From: an uncultured Muribaculaceae bacterium
Lineage (GTDB): Bacteria; Bacteroidota; Bacteroidia; Bacteroidales; Muribaculaceae
Direction: 5' to 3'
Assembly: GCA_947525975.1 (NCBI GenBank)
Contig: CANNVE010000002.1
Location: forward strand, 1 to 64,000
DNA length: 64,000 nt
A program made the translations under genes and the position numbers. Numbering within the stretch: position 1 is the first letter of the stretch; every line of letters starts with the position of its first letter. A model generated the notes under the pieces. That model ran no database searches. It saw only the letters and a list, made by a program, of their open reading frames with translations, and had not been told where the DNA came from. This document shows positions 45,489 to 52,899 of the stretch, in pieces.

Positions 45489-45511
45489 CGCGCATGCGCG
45501 CTACCTAATTG

Positions 45512-45519
45512 CAAATATA
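45512..45519 (-). promoter_or_regulatory. -7 promoter element reading into the structured region
   Basis: CAAATATA on + reads TATATTTG on -, a perfect TAnnTTTG match. Its start (about 45505) would give the Ter operon a 165-nt structured leader or a separate RNA. Confidence 0.45.
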
Positions 45520-45685
45520 CAAATAATAGTTGAAACATCTGCCCTTTTCTTTACAAAAAATCAGATTGATGAAAATAAAGGCTCGTGTGTGTAATTTTTT
45601 TAGGGCTTGCGCGTTAGATAATGTAATGATCGCCGGCCCGACAGGCCCGGTTGATGCGATTTGAGTTTATAGCCGAGATATTGAT

Positions 45686-46174
45686 ATGCAAGATTTTGTC
45701 GCGATAGATTTTGAGACCGCCAATGGCAAGCGCAGCAGTGTGTGCAGCGTGGGCATTGTGGTGGTGCGCGGCGGTGAGATAGTAGACAGATTCTACAGCC
45801 TGATAAAGCCTACGCCCAATTATTATACCTGCTGGACCACCGAAATCCATGGCTTGACAAAGGCCGCTACGGCTGACGCGCCCACATTTCCGGAAGTATG
45901 GGGCCGGATAGAGCCGATGATAGCCGGGCTGCCGCTCGTGGCCCACAACCGGCCATTCGACGAATCGTGCCTGAAAGCCGTCTTCGCCGAATACGGCATG
46001 CGATATCCCGGATATGAATTCCGCTGCACCCTGGCGGCGTCGCGCCGGACGCTGTCGCTCCCCTGCCATCAGCTCCACGTTGTGGCGGCTGCCTGCGGAT
46101 ACGACCTGCTTGACCACCACCACGCTCTGGCAGATGCCGAGGCCTGCGCCGCCATAGCCATCAAGATATTGTGA
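45686..46174 (+). CDS. DnaQ-like 3'-5' exonuclease (DEDDh family)
   Basis: 162 residues. ExoI motif FVAIDFETA (Asp8, Glu10), a middle motif in VAHNRPFDESCL, and the final HHALADAEACAA with His and Asp. It resembles the stand-alone DNA polymerase III epsilon-like exonucleases of Bacteroidetes. It removes nucleotides from DNA or RNA 3' ends. The next gene starts 18 bp downstream. Confidence 0.92.
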   Translation: MQDFVAIDFETANGKRSSVCSVGIVVVRGGEIVDRFYSLIKPTPNYYTCWTTEIHGLTKAATADAPTFPEVWGRIEPMIAGLPLVAHNRPFDESCLKAVFAEYGMRYPGYEFRCTLAASRRTLSLPCHQLHVVAAACGYDLLDHHHALADAEACAAIAIKIL

Positions 46175-46192
46175 AAGGAGGCACTGACTGAT

Positions 46193-46675
46193 ATGGACAG
46201 AGTGATCGTGATTGGATGCCCCGGAGCAGGCAAGAGCACATTCAGCCGCAAACTTTCGGATAAGACGGGCTTGCCGCTGCACTATCTCGACATGATTTGG
46301 CATCGACCCGACCGCACTGTGATAGGCAGTGACGAGTTTGACTCGCGCCTCGCCGAAATCATGGCCGCCGACAGATGGATTCTCGACGGGAATTATGCCC
46401 GCACCCTTCCGGTGAGGCTTAAAAGGTGCGACACGGTGTTTTACTTCGACCTACCGGTGGGCGATTGCATCGAAGGGGCTATGTCGCGATTGGGGAAAGA
46501 CAGACCCGACATGCCTTGGACCGACGATGAGATCGACCCCGGTTTCCTGCAATGGATCATCGACTTCCGCCGCGACATCACTCCTGAAATAGAAAAGCAT
46601 CTGTCAGGCTTCAGCGGCGAAATAATTCGCTTCAAGTCAAGGCTCGAGGCCGACGCCTACATCGGGTCACTGTGA
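46193..46675 (+). CDS. P-loop adenylate-kinase-like protein (topology modulation type)
   Basis: 160 residues. Walker A loop IGCPGAGKST near residue 8, then LPLHYLDMIWHRP and the WILDGNYARTLPVRL block typical of the small kinases annotated as DNA topology modulation protein FlaR. Real substrate unknown. The 3' end overlaps the convergent gene at 46667 by 9 bp. Confidence 0.88.
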   Translation: MDRVIVIGCPGAGKSTFSRKLSDKTGLPLHYLDMIWHRPDRTVIGSDEFDSRLAEIMAADRWILDGNYARTLPVRLKRCDTVFYFDLPVGDCIEGAMSRLGKDRPDMPWTDDEIDPGFLQWIIDFRRDITPEIEKHLSGFSGEIIRFKSRLEADAYIGSL

Positions 46676-47116
46676 TAGTATTTCCTCGAATTCCCGGGGG
46701 AGGCGTATGTTGCCGGCTTCGATGGCGTCGCGGAAGAGTGGGGCGATCTCCTCGAATGTGAATCCGGCTATGCCGCAGCCGATCTTGGTGACATAGAAGG
46801 TGAGTTCGGGGTGTGCCTTGGCGAAGGAGATGAATTCGTCGGCATAAGGCTTTATTGTGTCTACTCCGCCCTGCATCGTGGGGATGGCGTAGGAGTTGCC
46901 CTGCAGGCCTGTGCCTTGACCGAACACCGCTCCAAACCGCGCCATGGCTATGCGGGCCGCGCCTCCTGTGTGGTGGCCATGCAGGTTGCTTCCGAATACG
47001 AAGATGTCATTGCGGCCAAGATTTGTGATGCGGTCGGGCGTGTAAGGTTGGTTGAGCGGTGTGTCGGTGACTCCCTGTGTGCGCGGAGCTGGCTTGAACA
47101 TGTCTTTTATATCCAT
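46667..47116 (-). CDS. macro-like fold hypothetical protein
   Basis: 149 residues. The pattern IFVFGSNLHGHHTGGAARIA, then QGTGLQGNSYAIPT and VTKIGCGIAGF, is a recognisable family often annotated hypothetical or phage-related. It has glycine-rich phosphate/ribose-binding loops like macro domains, suggesting an ADP-ribose or nucleotide ligand; that is inference. It stands alone between convergent and tandem neighbours. Confidence 0.75.
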   Translation of the reverse strand: MDIKDMFKPAPRTQGVTDTPLNQPYTPDRITNLGRNDIFVFGSNLHGHHTGGAARIAMARFGAVFGQGTGLQGNSYAIPTMQGGVDTIKPYADEFISFAKAHPELTFYVTKIGCGIAGFTFEEIAPLFRDAIEAGNIRLPREFEEILSQ

Positions 47117-47156
47117 TTCGTTGCTTTTTGATTGTGGTGTTTGAGATGTTGGGGGG

Positions 47157-47960
47157 CTATTTCTTCAGTATGTGGTAGAGTATCTGGCCCACGGGCAGGC
47201 CTATGGCCACTTTCTTGCTGATTTTATAGTAGGGAGTCAATATTGGCTCGGCTTGATAGCGGTTGGTGCCCACCTGCTGCACGGTCTGCGCGCCGGCCTC
47301 CACGCCCCAGCGCTCACTGATGCGGAAGTCGACGTATCCTCCGTATTTTGAGCGCCCGTAATAGCCTATCATCGACGGCGGCATAGGCATGCCATTGGCC
47401 ATCAGCGGCGCACGTCCGAAATAATAATCTCCGAACACGGTGGCTGACAACCTCGGTGAGAATTGATATGAGATGCTGCCGTTGAGGCCGTACTGGGTGT
47501 GCGCGCCGCGGAAGTATCCATATCTGTTGGCTATGCCCCCGGCATAGAAAGCGAAATTTCCGGCTGACTGGTATATGCCTGCGGCGCCGTTGTCGATCAG
47601 CATCATTCCCGGGAGTGGCGTTGTGCCACCGGAGGCTATGATCTCTCCTCCGCTCCAATGCAGCAGCCTTGCCTGGCCGGGAGTGAAGTGCAGGTCGGGA
47701 ATATGCAGATCGAGCGGATGGACGGATCTGTAGGGGAATGGCACGTCTATCGCTGAGTAGTAGGCCCAGCGATACTCGGGCACGGTCATGGCGTCAGATA
47801 TGCTGTCAGGCTTTGCGATGGCAGCCGCCCTGATGCTGTCGGCGGCGTTTATCCCGATTGATGCCGAATCGTTCTTTTCGATTTGCGAAAAGCAAAGCGC
47901 CGGAATTATGGCGATAAGCATGGCGATGATGTGCCGGCGGTTCATAGGAGGGTGATTCAT
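47157..47960 (-). CDS. exported hypothetical protein, outer-membrane-like
   Basis: 267 residues. Signal peptide to about residue 26 (ALCFSQ). The C-terminal half has alternating hydrophobic and aromatic strands (GYFRGAHTQYGLNGSISYQF, DYYFGRAP, GYVDFRISERW), as in small outer-membrane beta-barrels or autotransporter-like proteins. Family not recognised. Its ATG overlaps the stop of the response-regulator gene by 4 bp (ATGA), so it is coupled to the two-component system and may be part of its regulatory output or sensing. Confidence 0.7.
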   Translation of the reverse strand: MNHPPMNRRHIIAMLIAIIPALCFSQIEKNDSASIGINAADSIRAAAIAKPDSISDAMTVPEYRWAYYSAIDVPFPYRSVHPLDLHIPDLHFTPGQARLLHWSGGEIIASGGTTPLPGMMLIDNGAAGIYQSAGNFAFYAGGIANRYGYFRGAHTQYGLNGSISYQFSPRLSATVFGDYYFGRAPLMANGMPMPPSMIGYYGRSKYGGYVDFRISERWGVEAGAQTVQQVGTNRYQAEPILTPYYKISKKVAIGLPVGQILYHILKK

Positions 47961-48652
47961 AGTTGTTGGTGTTTTATGGCCAGCGTATAGCCGAAACCGC
48001 GTTGATTGATGATGCTTATGTTTGGGTCGTGGCGCAGGGCGCGGCGCAGCTTGTGGATGTAGCCATGCAGCGAATTGCGGTTGCTGATTTCATCGCGTCC
48101 CCATACGGCTATCATCATTTCCGATGCGTCTACGGTCTTGCCCGTGTTGGCCGCCAGTTTTTCCAGGATCCGCGCCTCGATGTTTGAGATGGCGGCTTCT
48201 TTGCCGTTTAATATCAGCAGTTGGTTGGTGGCGTCGAATGTGTACTTTCCAATCTGATGCACCGCATTCTCATTGCAGGGCCGTTGAGCCTTGTTGCGCA
48301 GGAGGCCCTTGACCCTTGCGAGCAATTCCCTGAGCTCAAACGGCTTTTTCAGATAGTCATTGGCTCCGATGTCGAAGCCTTTCTCCACGTCGTCGATAGT
48401 GCTTTTTGCGGTCAGGAAGATTATGGGCACGCTGTCAGAGATGCGCCGTATCTCCCGGGCCATGGCGAACCCGTCGAGCCCGGGCATCATCACATCGGCT
48501 ATGATCACATCGGCCTCTTCGGCCCGGTATTTGTCGAGCCCGTCCACGCCGTCGAATGCCGGCACCGCCTCATAGCCTTGCTGCCGCAGGGTGTCGCATA
48601 TTATCATAGAAAGGTCGCGCTCGTCCTCTACGAGTAGTATCTTAGCCTTCAT
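47957..48652 (-). CDS. OmpR-family response regulator
   Basis: 231 residues from the ATG at 48652 (MKAKILLVEDE); an ATG 9 bases further upstream is also possible. The receiver domain (about 1-120) has the acidic pair ED, phospho-Asp in IIADVMMPG, Thr in FLTAKS and Lys in LKKPF. The OmpR-type winged-helix (about 130-230) has RNSLHGYIHKLRRAL and INQRGFGYTL. It resembles the Bacteroides RprY type. The gene overlaps the end of the kinase gene. Its output may include the receptor gene at 50215, whose promoter region has paired repeats. Confidence 0.93.
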   Translation of the reverse strand: MKAKILLVEDERDLSMIICDTLRQQGYEAVPAFDGVDGLDKYRAEEADVIIADVMMPGLDGFAMAREIRRISDSVPIIFLTAKSTIDDVEKGFDIGANDYLKKPFELRELLARVKGLLRNKAQRPCNENAVHQIGKYTFDATNQLLILNGKEAAISNIEARILEKLAANTGKTVDASEMMIAVWGRDEISNRNSLHGYIHKLRRALRHDPNISIINQRGFGYTLAIKHQQL

Positions 48653-50069
48653 TTCTGTCAAATTTTAGGGTGAATGTTGAGCCTTGTCCCGCATGGCTCT
48701 TGACTGAAATGCTCCAACCCATCTTTTCGAGTATATGCTTCACATAGTAGAGCCCTATTCCATAGCCGCGCACATCCTGCCGGTTGCCGTGGGGCACGCG
48801 ATAGAATTTGTCGAAGATGTAAGGCAGGTTCTTTGACGGAATGCCTATGCCGTTGTCCGAGATCTCGATGCTGTCCCTATCTATTGTGACCTTTATCGTC
48901 ACCGTGTCGGCTGAATATTTGATGGCGTTGTCGATGAGATTGTTAAGCGCGTTGGACAGATGCGACTTGTCGGCAGTTGCATATATATCGCCTTCCGATC
49001 GCACCTCAATGGAGATATCCTTGTCGGCTCGCATGCGCTGGGCCTCGGCTATTTCCTCCACAAAGGCCGGCAGACAGATCTTTTCCGGCTTAAGGGGCAT
49101 TGTGCTTCGGCGCTCCATGCTCACGGCGAGGATGTTCTCTACGAGTTCGCCAAGGCGTTTGAGTTGCTTCATGGCTATTGTGAGATAAGCCTCTTTTTTC
49201 TCCGGGTCGTTGGCGGTGTCGTAGTTGAGCAGAGCGTCGTTGGCCGAATATGCTATCGCGATGGGCGTCTTCAGTTCATGGGTCATGTTGCTCACGAAAT
49301 CATCCTTCATCTCCTCAATGGTGCGCAATCGGGACACCGTTCGGAACAGATACCGGAATGCTGTGGCAAAAGCAAGCATAAGAAGAAACGTTGTCACGAT
49401 CACTCCCATCATCTGTGAGAGGATATGGCGGGTGAGGGGAGTGATGTAGGCCTTATAGTATATGCCTTCATTTGGGTTGATGTTGATCTTGAATGAGTCA
49501 AATCCCGTGCGGTTTTTGATTTTGGGATTGCTCACGATCACGGAGTCGCTGCCGTTAACGACCTCGACCGCTATGAAATCAGGAAAAATGTACCTGCGGG
49601 AGAGATGGTCATTCAATACGCTGTCCATTACCGCCATATCAAAGCCAATGTATTTGTCCATGAGGGTGTGGAATTGCTTGCTCATGGCATCAATCATTTG
49701 GTTGGAATAAGGAATTCCTTCGGCCAACAACGCTTTTTCTTCAACCACAGTGCCGTCGGCCTCTGTCCTGACCGAGATTAGTTGTCCGTTTTCATCCCTG
49801 AAAGTCGATGCCTCGGCCTTTCTTGGAGCCTTTTCCCCCACTGAATCAGATGCTTCTTCTTGCATCGTCGCGTTTGTGGTGAGTTGCTGCGCCTTGCCTG
49901 CGCGATACATGAGGTCGTCAATGTCCGCATCTGTCATGGCCGTCATCACCTCCCGCTCCACATTCTTTCTTATCGACTCATATAGCCGCACAAGGCAAAA
50001 TACATTGCAGCCAAATATCACCGCAATGACAGATATGAAGATTATGGAGTTGACCCGGAACATTTTCAT
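48642..50069 (-). CDS. sensor histidine kinase (RprX-like)
   Basis: 475 residues. Two membrane segments (about 7-28 and 217-240) bracket a periplasmic sensor region of about 190 residues. HisKA motif MTHELKTPIAIAYS (phospho-His), N-box NALNNLIDNAIKYS, DNGIGIPSKNL and GYGIGLYYV. It senses an envelope signal and phosphorylates the regulator encoded immediately downstream. It is divergent from the TonB-dependent receptor gene at 50215, across a region with direct repeats. Confidence 0.93.
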   Translation of the reverse strand: MKMFRVNSIIFISVIAVIFGCNVFCLVRLYESIRKNVEREVMTAMTDADIDDLMYRAGKAQQLTTNATMQEEASDSVGEKAPRKAEASTFRDENGQLISVRTEADGTVVEEKALLAEGIPYSNQMIDAMSKQFHTLMDKYIGFDMAVMDSVLNDHLSRRYIFPDFIAVEVVNGSDSVIVSNPKIKNRTGFDSFKININPNEGIYYKAYITPLTRHILSQMMGVIVTTFLLMLAFATAFRYLFRTVSRLRTIEEMKDDFVSNMTHELKTPIAIAYSANDALLNYDTANDPEKKEAYLTIAMKQLKRLGELVENILAVSMERRSTMPLKPEKICLPAFVEEIAEAQRMRADKDISIEVRSEGDIYATADKSHLSNALNNLIDNAIKYSADTVTIKVTIDRDSIEISDNGIGIPSKNLPYIFDKFYRVPHGNRQDVRGYGIGLYYVKHILEKMGWSISVKSHAGQGSTFTLKFDRNEG

Positions 50070-50119
50070 ATGCGAAGATAGAAAAAAAATTTAGCATTGA
50101 CACAATTATTAACGCGGAT

Positions 50120-50157
50120 TTAAGACTAAATAAGGGATGGGTTAAGACTAAATAAGG
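50120..50157. repeat. two 16-bp direct repeats, 22 bp apart, in the divergent promoter region
   Basis: TTAAGACTAAATAAGG occurs at 50120-50135 and again, identically, at 50142-50157. A 22-bp period is two helical turns, the usual spacing of tandem half-sites for OmpR-type dimers. They lie between the kinase gene (-) and the receptor gene (+), 33 bp upstream of the receptor's -7 element. Confidence 0.7.
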
Positions 50158-50189
50158 TTGATGAAGGCGATTGTCGGCTGATTAAACGA

Positions 50190-50197
50190 TAACTTTG
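50190..50197 (+). promoter_or_regulatory. -7 promoter element of the receptor gene
   Basis: TAACTTTG, a perfect match, lies 17 nt before the ATG at 50215. No TTTG at -33; the direct repeats just upstream suggest activation by the response regulator. Confidence 0.6.
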
Positions 50198-50214
50198 CTC
50201 AAAAAAAAACAGTT

Positions 50215-52257
50215 ATGAAGCGAGCATTAATGATTCTCATCGCGCTGTCCGCCATCAATCTCATTACGGCGCAAAGCGAGAGCACTGACAGCATCGAGGG
50301 GCAGCATCTCAATGAAGTCATCGTTAAGGGCGAAAAGCCGCAGATCAATGGGCACGACGGCATCATGGTGGTTGACCTGCCTTCAATAGTCAGCGACAAG
50401 CCTGTGGCCAACATCCTTGAGGCATTGGGGTATCTCCCCGGCGTAGTCGACAACAACGGGGCCATCGGACTGAGCGGAGCATCATCTGTCACTATAATCA
50501 TAAACGGCCAGCCGACAGCCATGCCATTGCAGAATCTGTATCAACTGCTTTACGCCACTCCGGTCGACCGACTGAAGAGCGTGGAGATCATGTATTCCGC
50601 TCCCGCGAAATATCATGTGAGCGGAGCCGTGATCAATGTGGTGCTGAATACGCCTCGCCCGCTTGACGGACTGATGGGACAAGCCACATTGGGCTGCAAT
50701 CAAGCACATTATGCGTCGTATTCCGGCGGAGTGAATGCCACATACGCTGTTGGTGACTGGACGTTCGACATGAATTGGTCGTTCAGCCGCAACAAGACCT
50801 ACAACCGGCAAGAGACCTTTTCAAGTCACCTTCTCGGCGGCATACGGTATCCTATAGATGATGATATGCGTCAGATAGGACGGAGCTGGAGCAACATGAT
50901 TCATGTGGCGGTCTCCTACAAGAAGCTGAAACTGGCCTACAACGGGCAGATTGCTTCAGGCATACGCAACGAGAGTCTTTCGTCAGGCTCTTTCGGTGAT
51001 TTCCGCAATCACTACAAAGGCCTGTCGCCTACGAGTTGCCACAATGTGGCCATGCGCTACGAATCTCCATTCGGGCTGACTGTAGGCGGAGATTTCACTT
51101 ACTTTGACGAGGCCCGATGCCAAAGTCTATATAAAGACGACGTCGGGCAAATCAATTCAGAAAACAGGCAGAACGTCAATCGCTGGCACGTATATATCGA
51201 CCGGGAGCACGCGCTCGGCGTATGGACGCTTGGATATGGCGCGGATTATCAGCATGCAGCCGACAAGAGCAGTCAATCCTACAGGTTTCCGGAAAAGCCC
51301 GGATTCGACAATACGCTGCGCGAGGACGTGGCAAGCGCCTATGTCTCAGCGCAAGCGTCTTTTCCGTGGGGACTGTCATTCAACGCCTCTGTCAGCGGCG
51401 AATATTTCCATAACGATTATCTGCGCAACTGGAACTTAGTACCGCAATTAGGCGCTACATTCTACAAGACTCCCAAGAGCATATTCCAGCTTAATTTCAG
51501 CGGGGAGCGCGTGTACCCATCATATTGGGAATTGCATGGAGGCACCTCTTATATCAATGACTATTCAATGATATCGGGCAATCCCGCCCTGCAGCCATAT
51601 ATGAGTTATTCTGGCCAGCTGAGCTACATCTTCCGTCAGAAATACGCCGCAACCCTGTATGTGCTGTATGCCGACGACTATTCAGTGCAATTGCCATACC
51701 AATCTACATCCGACCTCCACTTGATATTCCAGACCCGCAATCTTGATTTTTCACGCACCGCGGGGGTGCAGCTTCACATACCGTTTGATGTGGGAAGCAT
51801 CTGGAATGCGACAGCCACATTCAACCTGTACCACGCGCGTCAGAAAGCGAGCCATTTCCATGACCTTCGCTTCGATAACAAGCGCTGGGGCTGCCTCATA
51901 GCATTGAACAGCGCCCTGCGCCTTTCTCCCGCAAGCCCCGTGTCGCTTTCGGTCGATGTCGCTTATATGGCAGGCATGATTCAAGGCCACGGCCGCATGC
52001 TGCCCCTTTGGAAAATCGATGCCGGAGTGAAATGGCAGTTCGGCAAAAAGCGCTGCTGCGAACTCGACCTAAAGGTCAATGATATCTTCAATCTCTGCAA
52101 TCCCACTCTCAAAATCAATTTCTCCGGGCAGGACTACCGCATGCAATCGCATGACATGAACCATAGCCTGAAAATGACATTCGCATACCGGTTCAACGGC
52201 TTCAAGCCCAAGGCCGACCCCGACATCGACACATCCCGCTTCGGCACCCCAAAATGA
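50215..52257 (+). CDS. TonB-dependent receptor-like outer-membrane beta-barrel protein
   Basis: 680 residues. Signal peptide about 1-19 (LITAQ). It lacks the carboxypeptidase-D-like domain of SusC proteins. A plug region (about 35-150) has HLNEVIVKGEKP, NILEALGYLPGV and VDRLKSVEIMYSAPAKYHVSG, followed by barrel strands of the outer-membrane beta-barrel family. Ends in a periodic strand close to the C-terminus (HSLKMTFAYRFNGF). It probably takes up a small ligand such as a metal chelate or vitamin, or acts as a signal transducer for the adjacent two-component system; substrate unknown. Confidence 0.88.
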   Translation: MKRALMILIALSAINLITAQSESTDSIEGQHLNEVIVKGEKPQINGHDGIMVVDLPSIVSDKPVANILEALGYLPGVVDNNGAIGLSGASSVTIIINGQPTAMPLQNLYQLLYATPVDRLKSVEIMYSAPAKYHVSGAVINVVLNTPRPLDGLMGQATLGCNQAHYASYSGGVNATYAVGDWTFDMNWSFSRNKTYNRQETFSSHLLGGIRYPIDDDMRQIGRSWSNMIHVAVSYKKLKLAYNGQIASGIRNESLSSGSFGDFRNHYKGLSPTSCHNVAMRYESPFGLTVGGDFTYFDEARCQSLYKDDVGQINSENRQNVNRWHVYIDREHALGVWTLGYGADYQHAADKSSQSYRFPEKPGFDNTLREDVASAYVSAQASFPWGLSFNASVSGEYFHNDYLRNWNLVPQLGATFYKTPKSIFQLNFSGERVYPSYWELHGGTSYINDYSMISGNPALQPYMSYSGQLSYIFRQKYAATLYVLYADDYSVQLPYQSTSDLHLIFQTRNLDFSRTAGVQLHIPFDVGSIWNATATFNLYHARQKASHFHDLRFDNKRWGCLIALNSALRLSPASPVSLSVDVAYMAGMIQGHGRMLPLWKIDAGVKWQFGKKRCCELDLKVNDIFNLCNPTLKINFSGQDYRMQSHDMNHSLKMTFAYRFNGFKPKADPDIDTSRFGTPK

Positions 52258-52274
52258 AATGATAATGGCGAGGG

Positions 52275-52306
52275 CTTGTGCGGATGCGTGAAATGCATTA
52301 ACTTTG
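52275..52306 (+). promoter_or_regulatory. promoter placing the GNAT gene start at +1
   Basis: CTTG (52275-52278), 20-nt spacer, TAACTTTG (52299-52306). The predicted start is 52309-52312, while the only plausible ATG is at 52311, so the message would be leaderless or nearly so. Confidence 0.55.
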
Positions 52307-52310
52307 TGTC

Positions 52311-52850
52311 ATGATAAGTAATCCACCTGCATACGCCCAAACCGGGCGGTTGATCCTCAGGCCGTGGAGGCATGAGGATTTGATCCCGTTCATAGCCATG
52401 AACAGCGACGCGAATGTGATGAAGCATTTTCCCTCACCGTTGACACAGGCGGAGACCGAGGCCTTCTACAGTCGCATCCAAGACGAATTCAGTCGAAAAG
52501 GGTGGGGACTCTACGCAGTGGAACTAAAGGCTTCGGGGCGCTTCATAGGATATGTAGGCCTGCATGAGATAGGGTTTGAGGCAGCCTTCGCCCCCGGCGT
52601 CGAGATTGGCTGGAGGCTTGCCGCCGACTACCACAATCAGGGCTATGCGACAGAGGCGGCCAAAGCCGTCATCGAGCTCGCCAAATCGCATGGGATTGAA
52701 AGGCTTTACTCGTTTACGGCCAAGACCAACAAACCGTCAGAGCGGGTGATGCAGAAAATCGGGATGGAGAAGATCGGGGAATTTGACCATCCGAGTCTGC
52801 CCGCGGATTCGCCACTGCTCCGCCACGTTCTCTACCGGATAGACCCATAG
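52311..52850 (+). CDS. GNAT-family N-acetyltransferase (RimJ/RimL type)
   Basis: 179 residues. Begins with TGRLILRPWRHEDL, typical of the acetyltransferase_3 type, with FAPGVEIGWRLAADYHNQGYATEA forming the acetyl-CoA loop region and RVMQKIGMEKIGEF at the end. Relatives acetylate ribosomal-protein or other amino groups. It is the last intact housekeeping gene before the accessory island. Confidence 0.9.
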   Translation: MISNPPAYAQTGRLILRPWRHEDLIPFIAMNSDANVMKHFPSPLTQAETEAFYSRIQDEFSRKGWGLYAVELKASGRFIGYVGLHEIGFEAAFAPGVEIGWRLAADYHNQGYATEAAKAVIELAKSHGIERLYSFTAKTNKPSERVMQKIGMEKIGEFDHPSLPADSPLLRHVLYRIDP

Positions 52851-52899
52851 CGCAAATAGCGTGCGCAGGCGGCATCCCGCAACAAGAAGTCATATCCTG

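Noticed and set aside
45489-45500. CGCGCATGCGCG palindrome as a Z-DNA or origin element
   Set aside because: One short palindrome beside a structured region is no evidence for either; kept only as part of the RNA candidate.
45614-46303. 229-codon - strand frame opposite the exonuclease gene
   Set aside because: The + strand exonuclease has all catalytic residues; the - frame is low-complexity.
50120-50157. Direct repeats as a CRISPR array
   Set aside because: Only two copies, 6-bp gap between them, no cas genes nearby.
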